A DNA stretch of 64,000 nt, from NCBI GenBank assembly GCA_012932295.1, contig JAAONU010000009.1, forward strand, positions 12,565,796-12,629,795, in the 5' to 3' direction. A program made the position numbers and the translations under genes. Below, one piece after another: positions 58,200 through 64,000 of this stretch. The stretch's first letter is position 1; each line of letters begins with the position of its first letter. The notes under the pieces were generated by a model. That model was not told where the DNA came from, did no database searches, and was given only the letters and a program-made list of their open reading frames with translations. Source of the DNA: Cyclina sinensis (lineage: Eukaryota; Mollusca; Bivalvia; Venerida; Veneridae).

Positions 58200-59157
58200 T
58201 TATAGTGTTCCTGGTACTTAATACAGTTCGTCTGCTATCTCCTGGTATTCCTAGTACTACTAACATTTCATCCGCTAACTTTCTGTCATCGGTACTATTT
58301 ATGTTTTGTCTGCTTTCTTGCTGGTAGTACCTATATTTCGTCAACTATCTTCCTGGTTTACGTTTTGTCTGCTATCTGCCTGAAACTTCTTAAGTTTTGT
58401 CCGTTATATTTCCGCTATTCCGGGTACAACTTATATTTCATCTGTAACAGTTATATTCCTGGTACGAGTTAAGCTTCGTCCGTTATATTTCCGATATTCC
58501 GGGTACAACTTATATTTCGTCTGCTATATTCCTGGTACTAGTTAAGTTTCGTCCGTTATATTTCCGATATTCCGTGTTCAACTTATATTTCGTCTGCTAT
58601 TTTCCTGATACTATTTAAGCTTCGTCCGTTATATTTCCGATATTCCGGGTACAACTTATATTTCGTCTGCTATATTCCTGATACTATTTTAACTTCGTCC
58701 GTTATATTTCCGATATTCCGGGTACAACTTATATTTCGTCTGCTATTTTCCTGATACTATTTTAACTTCGTCCGTTATATTTCCGATATTCCGGGTACAA
58801 CTTATATTTCGTCTGCTATTTTCCTGATACTATTTTAACTTCGTCCGTTATATTTCCGATATTCCGGGTACAACTTATATTTCGTCTGCTATATTCCTGA
58901 TACTATTTTAACTTCGTCCGTTATATTTCCGATATTCCGGGTACAACTTATATTTCGTCTGCTATATTCCTGATACTATTTTAACTTCGTCCGTTATATT
59001 TCCGATATTCCGGGTACAACTTATATTTCGTCTGCTATTTTCCTGATACTATTTTAACTTCGTCCGTTATATTTCCGATATTCCGGGTACAACTTATATT
59101 TCGTCTGCTATATTCCTGATACTATTTAAGCTTCGTCCGTTATATTTCCGATATTCC
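58200..59157 (+). repeat. 73-bp tandem repeat in the intron
   Basis: Units contain 'cgtccgttatatttccgata', 'ttccgggtacaacttat' and 'tttcgtctgctat', with copies spaced 73 bp (for example 58696 and 58769). About ten good copies lie from 58390 to 59157; 58200-58390 is degenerate. Confidence 0.93.
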
Positions 59158-59451
59158 TGCCCTCCCGCTTAGCTCATTAGGTAGAGCACTGGATTAGTAA
59201 TCCATCGGTTGTTGGTTCCTGCCCTGGGCAGGGCAAAATTTCTCCGTGACAATTGATCTCAGACATTGAGTCTTATGTTCATTTGTCTCTCACCGCTGAT
59301 TCAGAGTAGATCATGTGGGAACAGTAGTCAGTCACTTGCGGAGAAACTGGCAATTACTGGTTAGTTATTCAGGAAAACCGGTTAGGTTGACTGACCGCCG
59401 AGATATAACCTATATGTTGAAATCGGTGTTAAACCCCCAAAAAACAAACAA
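59158..59451 (+). mobile_element. tRNA-derived SINE inside the intronic minisatellite
   Basis: The head is a tRNA-like region with A box 'TAGCTCATTAGG' (59170), an anticodon arm 'TGGATTAGTAATCCA' (anticodon loop with AGT, threonine-like) and a degraded B box ('GGTTCCTGCCC'). The body has 'ttgcggagaaactggcaat' and 'ggttaggttgactgaccgcc'. The tail is 'ggtgttaaacccccaaaaaa' followed by CAAA repeats. Flanks 'atatttccgatattcc' (59142-59157) and 'atatttcgatattcc' (59452-59466) act as the target-site duplication, splitting one minisatellite unit. This resembles mollusc SINEs with a conserved 3' domain. Confidence 0.85.
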
Positions 59452-59455
59452 ATAT

Positions 59456-60425
59456 TTCGATATTCCGGATACAACTTATATTCGTCTGCTATATTCTTGG
59501 TACTAATTAAGCTTCGTCTGTTTATTTCCGATAATTTTGGTACTGGTTACATTCTGTTCGCTATCTTCCTGATATTTCTGGTATTTTTTGGTGCCGTCTG
59601 TTATCTCCTGATACTACTTAAGTTTCGTCCGTTTTATTTCCGTTATTCCTTGTGCTACTTACGTTTCGTCCGCTATCTTCCTGATATTTCTGGTACTTTT
59701 TACGTTTCGTCTGCTATCTCCTGATACTACTAAAGTTTCGTCAGTTATATTGCCGTTATTCCTGGTACTACTTACGTTTCGTCTGCTATCTTTCTGATAT
59801 TTCTGGTACTGTTTTCGTGCCGTCTGTTATCTCCTGATACTACCTAAGTTTCATTCGTTATATTTCCGATATTTCTGGTACTACTTACGTTTAGTCTGCT
59901 ATCTTCCTGATATTTCTGGTACTGTTTACGTGCCGTCTGTTATCTCCTGGTACGACATGTACTTAAGTTTCGTCCGTTTTATTTCCGTTATTCCTGGTTA
60001 TACTTACGTTTCGTCCGCTATCTTCCTGATATTTCTGGTACTGTTTACGTTTCGTCTGCTATCTCCTGGTACGACATGTACTTAAGTTTCGTCCGTTTTA
60101 TTTCCGTTATTCCTGGTAAAACTTACGTTTTGTCCGCTATCTTCCTGATATTTCTGGTACTGTTTACGTTTCGTCTGCTATCTCCTGGTACGACATGTAC
60201 TTAAGTTTCGTCCGTTTTATTTCCGTTATTCCTGGTAAAACTTACGTTTTGTCCGCTATCTTCCTGATATTTCTGGTACTGTTTACGTTTCGTCTGCTAT
60301 CTCCTGGTACGACATGTACTTAAGTTTCGTCCGTTTTATTTCCGTTATTCCTGGTAATACTTACGTTTCGTCCGCTATCTTCCTGATATTTCTGGTACTG
60401 TTTTCGTGCCGTCTGTTATCTCCTG
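59456..60425 (+). repeat. 119-bp tandem repeat in the intron, with donor copies
   Basis: The word 'cgacatgtacttaagtttcg' recurs at 59953, 60072, 60191 and 60310, a period of 119 bp. Each unit holds one 'acttaagtttcgtccg' and one 'acttacgttt' block. On the minus strand the latter reads GACGAAAC|GTAAGT, a near copy of the real exon end and donor. The left part (59456-59940) has shorter, mixed units. Confidence 0.92.
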
Positions 60426-61205
60426 GTACTACTTAAGTTTCGTCAGTTATATTTCCGTTATTCCTGGTACTACTTAAGTTTCGTCAGTTATATTTCCGTT
60501 ATTCCTGGTACTACTTAAGTTTCGTCAGTTATATTTCCGTTATTCCTGGTACTACTTAAGTTTCGTCAGTTATATTTCTGTTATTTCTGGTACTACTTAA
60601 GTTTCGTCAGTTATATTTCCGTTATTTCTGGTACTACTTAAGTTTCGTCAGTTATATTTCTGTTATTCCTGGTACTACTTAAGTTTCGTCAGTTATATTT
60701 CTGTTATTCCTGGTACTACTTAAGTTTCGTCAGTTATATTTCCGTTATTCCTGGTACTACTTAAGTTTCGTCAGTTATATTTCCGTTATTTCTGGTACTA
60801 CTTAAGTTTCGTCAGTTATATTTCTGTTATTTCTGGTACTACTTAAGTTTCGTCAGTTATATTTCCGTTATTTCTGGTAATACTTAAGTTTCGTCAGTTA
60901 TATTTCCGTTATTTCTGGTACTACTTAAGTTTCGTCAGTTATATTTCTGTTATTTCTGGTACTACTTAAGTTTCGTCAGTTATATTTCCGTTATTTCTGG
61001 TAATACTTAAGTTTCGTCAGTTATATTTCCGTTATTTCTGGTACTACTTAAGTTTCGTCAGTTATATTTCCGTTATTTCTGGTAATACTTAAGTTTCGTC
61101 AGTTATATTTCCGTTATTTCTGGTACTACTTAAGTTTCGTCAGTTATATTTCTGTTATTCCTGGTACTACTTAAGTTTCGTCAGTTATATTTCCGTTATT
61201 TCTGG
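60426..61205 (+). repeat. 41-bp tandem repeat in the intron, about 19 copies
   Basis: Units contain 'ctacttaagtttcgtcag' and 'ttatatttccgttattcc', repeating exactly every 41 bp (for example 60425 and 60466). Differences are single bases (C/T at two sites). The array abuts the true donor at 61215. Confidence 0.96.
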
Positions 61206-61215
61206 TAATACTTAC

Positions 61216-61303
61216 GTTACGTCTGCTATCTTTTTCTTGTCACAGCCTTTCACAGTAGGTTCTTGCCATTCACACTCCTCAATGCTACCGTAAGACGTGC
61301 AAC
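61216..61303 (-). CDS. DBH/MOXD1-like monooxygenase, third-from-last-domain exon
   Basis: This exon has acceptor 'acttgcag' ending at 61304 and a consensus donor AC|GTAAGT at 61215. It begins with two bases that complete Gly, encodes 28 codons ('CTSYGSIEECEWQEPTVKGC', then 'DKKKIADV') and ends with two bases of a Thr codon. It links the copper domain exon to the cysteine-rich last exon and carries three Cys. An alternative donor GAC|GTAACG seven bases earlier is weaker and would not keep the frame into the last exon. Confidence 0.8.
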
Positions 61304-61447
61304 CTGCAAGTAAAACAACGTGACCAATTTTCTTTTGAATTAGACATGGCCAGTGTAGCGCAACATGATATATACTGATTTAACTACAAGAGATTTGTCC
61401 TTTTACAACATGCAGACCAGGTACAGTATACCGTGTTTTTCTCTCAG

Positions 61448-61866
61448 GTGCGTTATTCCTCCATGAACTCAAAGTAAGAATTTACCGAGGAAGGCGTTAT
61501 CCCTCCATGAACTCAAAGTAAGGATTTACCGAGTTTTTCTCTCAGATGCGTTATTCCTCATGAACTCAAAGAAAGGATTTACCGAGGAAGGCGTTATTCC
61601 TCCATGAACTCAAAGTAAGGATTTACCGAGTTTTTCTCTCAGATGCGTTATTCCTCCATGAACTCAAAGTAAGGATTTACCGAGGAAGGCGTTATTCCTC
61701 CATGAACTCAAAGTAAGGATTTACCGAGGAAGGCGTTATTCCTCCATGAACTCAAAGTAAGGATGCACCGAGGAAGGCGTTATTCCTCCATGAACTCAAA
61801 GTAAGGATTTACCGAGGAAGGCGTTATTCTTCCATGAACTCAAAGTAAGGATGCACTGAGGAAGAA
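61448..61866 (+). repeat. 44-bp tandem repeat in the next intron
   Basis: Units contain 'gcgttattcctccatgaact' and 'caaagtaaggatttaccgag' with a period of 44 bp (61689 and 61733), about nine copies, two carrying 'tttttctctcagatgc' inserts. It lies within the intron 61304-62148. Confidence 0.94.
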
Positions 61867-62148
61867 CGTACAAAACATTTAAATCCGGTTCTTGTGGTGA
61901 ACGCAATTTTAATTGAAGAAGTTATGATCATTACGAACGTTGCATTTAAATAAAGCCATATTGTATGATGTCTGTTCGTTGTATTAAAACCACATGATGT
62001 ACTTGACATGTAACACATTTTATAGTAAGAGATAACACATTATAACAGAAAAGTATAAGGTAAAATGTGATGTTACAAGCAGTGAACTCCACATTCCGGT
62101 TTATGATTGTGTTAAGTTAAATACTAAGTTATATATTGGTAAATGTAC

Positions 62149-62312
62149 CGTAGCTGTTCCAGTTGTCCTTGGGATAGATCATCAAGAAAGAGAAGCACAT
62201 CTCGTCTGCAGTTCCCTCACCAAAGAACGTAGTCTTACTGCGTGATGTGGACTTGAAGACACACTGCAGCTGAAGCTCATAACCTGGCTCCATTTTAATT
62301 GGATCATCAAAT
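62149..62312 (-). CDS. DBH/MOXD1-like monooxygenase, copper-domain exon
   Basis: This exon encodes the end of the second (C-terminal) copper type II, ascorbate-dependent monooxygenase domain. These enzymes hydroxylate small substrates, such as dopamine at its side chain, using two copper ions, O2 and ascorbate, in the secretory pathway. On the minus strand the acceptor is 'taccatcacag' ending at 62313 and the donor is G|GTACAT at 62148. The 54 whole codons include 'PGYELQLQCVFKSTSRSKTT' and then 'FFGEGTADEMCFSFLMIYP'. The Met of 'DEMC' at exon residue 38 aligns with the CuB methionine ligand of the family, and the Tyr-Pro after it with the usual 'YYP'. Cys residues 17 and 39 fit the conserved disulfide pair. 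Substrate cannot be inferred. Confidence 0.88.
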
Positions 62313-62805
62313 CTGTGATGGTATTTTGTAATTACAAAATTTTTTTATTTAAATCCGTTCATTGACCTAAAGGGTATCAGCTTTCACTAAAAACTCAACT
62401 TATGAACGTTTGTGAACATTAACGTTTGATTGGTTATCATCAGTTGAGCAATTCTTAAGATCAGATTGGTTCTGGTATCATATTGTGTTCAACAACAGAG
62501 ACGATTTCTCCCTATATATATAAGCAACCGAGATGTGTAGCGGCAGTAAGCTTTCATGTGCAGCAAAGTTATATTGTGAAAATTTCAATTTTATATCATG
62601 TTTTAACAATTAACTGTCCGCAAAATGCGACATCAGTGAAAAAATATTTTTTTACAAATGTTCTGTAAAAGTCATATCTTGTTGTTCTTGACCATTCTTG
62701 TGATCTATGCGAACTTAAAATATTTGAAAAGTAGGCTAAGTACACGACCTGGACAAAATATATTTCAGTATTCTAAAACGAATTGAAAATGCTTAAGTAT
62801 CATAC
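62313..62805 (-). other. Short intron without tandem repeat
   Basis: Donor GT|GTATGA at 62805 and acceptor CACAG at 62313. No minisatellite is present, unlike the neighbouring introns. Confidence 0.75.
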
Positions 62806-62902
62806 ACGTAGAATTTTGGGCTATCATAGCTGTACTCTGCATCACTGGCTATTATGTGGACCTCTCCGTCGTCATTGACCATTTTGGCAACAGCTGAAGT
62901 GC
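62806..62902 (-). CDS. DBH/MOXD1-like monooxygenase, upstream exon
   Basis: This 97-bp exon has acceptor 'acatttcacag' ending at 62903 and donor GT|GTATGA at 62805. It encodes 'TSAVAKMVNDDGEVHIIASD' and then 'AEYSYDSPKFY', flanked by split codons that fit its neighbours (two bases at each end). In the family this is the strand region just before the 'PGD' or 'PGY' turn, with an Asp/Tyr-rich 'D..Y.......' pattern. Earlier exons must lie beyond the window's right edge; none is visible between 62903 and 64000. Confidence 0.8.
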
Positions 62903-63179
62903 CTGTGAAATGTATAAACAACTGTCACTATAGTACCTCTGTGTTTATAACATACATGTAGATCTGGACAAATGAACAACACCATAGAAAAAAACTATCA
63001 AAAGTTTTTTTTTTAATACTGACTTGCGTTAGAAGTTCAACGACATGACGTTAGAGACTGTACCACTGCTGTTTCTAACCCAAGTAAGGCGTACAAACAG
63101 TGCTGTTTTGATCCATTGTACAACTATTGAGCAGGAAATAATGAAATGACATCGTCCCATGAAGATAATGTAAAACTGT

Positions 63180-64000
63180 ATATTCCAAGGTACTGTGTGT
63201 GATTACTCTGTTCATGTATTCTTATATACCCAGGTTGTGATATGGTGACACTGTTCATGTATTGTTGTATACCCAGGTTGTGATATGGTGACACTGATCA
63301 CGTTATGTATAAACTTACGTTATGATATAACAATGATTATGTACTGTGTAAACTGAGGCTGTAATACGATGACACTGTTCATGTATTGTTATATACCTAG
63401 GCTGTGGTACGATGACACTGTTCATGTATTGTTATATACCCAGGCTGTAAAACGATGACACTGTTCAAGTATTGTTATATACCCAGGCTGTGATACGATG
63501 ACACTGTTCATGTATTGTTATATACCCAGGCTGTGATACGATGACTCTGTTCATGTATTGTTATATACAGAGGCTGTAATACGATGACACTGTTCATGTA
63601 TTGTTATATACCCAGGCATTGATACGATGACTCTGTTCATGTATTGTTATATACCAAGGTTGTGATATGGTGACACTGATCACGTTATGTATATACTAAG
63701 GTTATGATATAACACTGATTATGTACTGTGTTAACTGAGGCTGTGATACGATGACACTGTTCATGTATTGTTATATACCCAGGCTGTGATACAATGACTC
63801 TGTTCATGTATTGTTATATACCCAGGCTGTAATACAATGACACTGTTTATGTATTGTTATATACCCAGGCTGTGATACGATGACTCTGTTCATGTATTGT
63901 TATATACCAAGGTTGTGATATGGTGACACTGATCACGTTATGTTTATACTAAGGTTATGATATAACACTGATTATGTACTGTGTAAACTGAGGCTGGGAT
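63180..64000 (+). repeat. 43-bp tandem repeat running off the window edge
   Basis: Units contain 'acccaggctgtgatacgatg' and 'cactgttcatgtattgttat' with an exact period of 43 bp (63481 and 63524). About 18 diverged copies are visible, with periodic variants 'gtgacactgatcacgttatg'. It lies in the presumed intron upstream of the exon at 62806-62902 and continues past the window. Confidence 0.94.

Larger units (their letters stand above)
58093..61215 (-). other. Intron 3.1 kb long, filled with minisatellite
   Basis: Donor AC|GTAAGT at 61215 and acceptor TATAG at 58093 on the minus strand. Apart from a SINE at 59158-59451, almost the whole intron is made of related tandem units described separately. 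Confidence 0.8.

Noticed and set aside
1..64000. CRISPR array, bacterial operons, riboswitches or prophage
   Set aside because: Splice signals, SINE and LINE content, and low gene density show eukaryotic nuclear DNA. The tandem arrays have no unique spacers between repeats.

Overview
This window looks like gene-poor, repeat-rich genomic DNA from a marine bivalve mollusc. It is AT-rich, has eukaryotic splice signals (GTAAGT donors, pyrimidine-tract acceptors), shows no operon-like packing, and is full of repeat families I associate with bivalve genomes: AGGTCA-rich dispersed repeats, runs of GTCC, 'gctcacctgagc' hairpins, a tRNA-derived SINE ending in a CAAA-type tail, and L1-like non-LTR elements. 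The species call is inference from repeat style, not from a marker gene.

The one host gene I can support well is on the minus strand at the right end (57.5-62.9 kb). It is the 3' part of a copper type II ascorbate-dependent monooxygenase related to dopamine beta-hydroxylase and MOXD1. Four exons (62806-62902, 62149-62312, 61216-61303, 57741-58092) join with consistent phases. They cover the end of the second catalytic domain, including the Glu-Met-Cys that carries the CuB methionine ligand, then a cysteine-rich helical extension and a hydrophobic C-terminus that could be a GPI signal. Upstream exons lie beyond 64000. Three of the introns hold minisatellites: 41/73/119-bp related units, a 44-bp unit and a 43-bp unit. 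The largest array contains several copies of the exon end plus its GTAAGT donor.

Layout from left to right. 1-2.0 kb: nothing recognised. 2.0-4.2 kb: AGGTCA-rich repeats, interrupted at 4217-9163 by a minus-strand L1-like LINE with a matching target-site duplication and a duplicated 5' region. 9.2-12.7 kb: a dispersed repeat and a TA microsatellite. 12.7-13.3 kb: an endonuclease-domain fragment and another dispersed repeat. 13.9-15.1 kb: G-rich and other short tandem repeats. 16.4 kb: a RecQ-like helicase fragment. 18.8-22.4 kb: dispersed repeats, including a MITE-like element. 25.34-28.85 kb: a 3.4-kb minisatellite of 24/25-bp units that is open in all three forward frames and imitates large coding regions. 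30.9-32.2 kb: a Crypton-like tyrosine-recombinase remnant bracketed by palindromes. 33.0-35.3 kb: a 5'-truncated second LINE. 36.05-38.06 kb: an alternating A/B repeat of about 300 bp per dimer. 39.8-41.4 kb: A-rich repeats with an inverted segment. 43.4-45.3 kb: a tRNA-like sequence, a 52-bp tandem array and a dispersed repeat. 46.5 kb: a possible tiny two-exon gene. 47.8-49.0 kb: a 1.2-kb non-autonomous hAT-like transposon. 50.8-52.5 kb: dispersed repeats and a broken OB-fold-like two-exon gene. 55.0-56.8 kb: a 145-bp tandem array rich in TCAAGGTCA half-sites. 57.5-64 kb: the monooxygenase gene.

Most open frames in the window are chance or repeat-driven. There is no evidence of a functional multi-gene system. 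The most unusual structures are the minisatellite that carries copies of a real splice donor and the palindrome-bracketed recombinase remnant.
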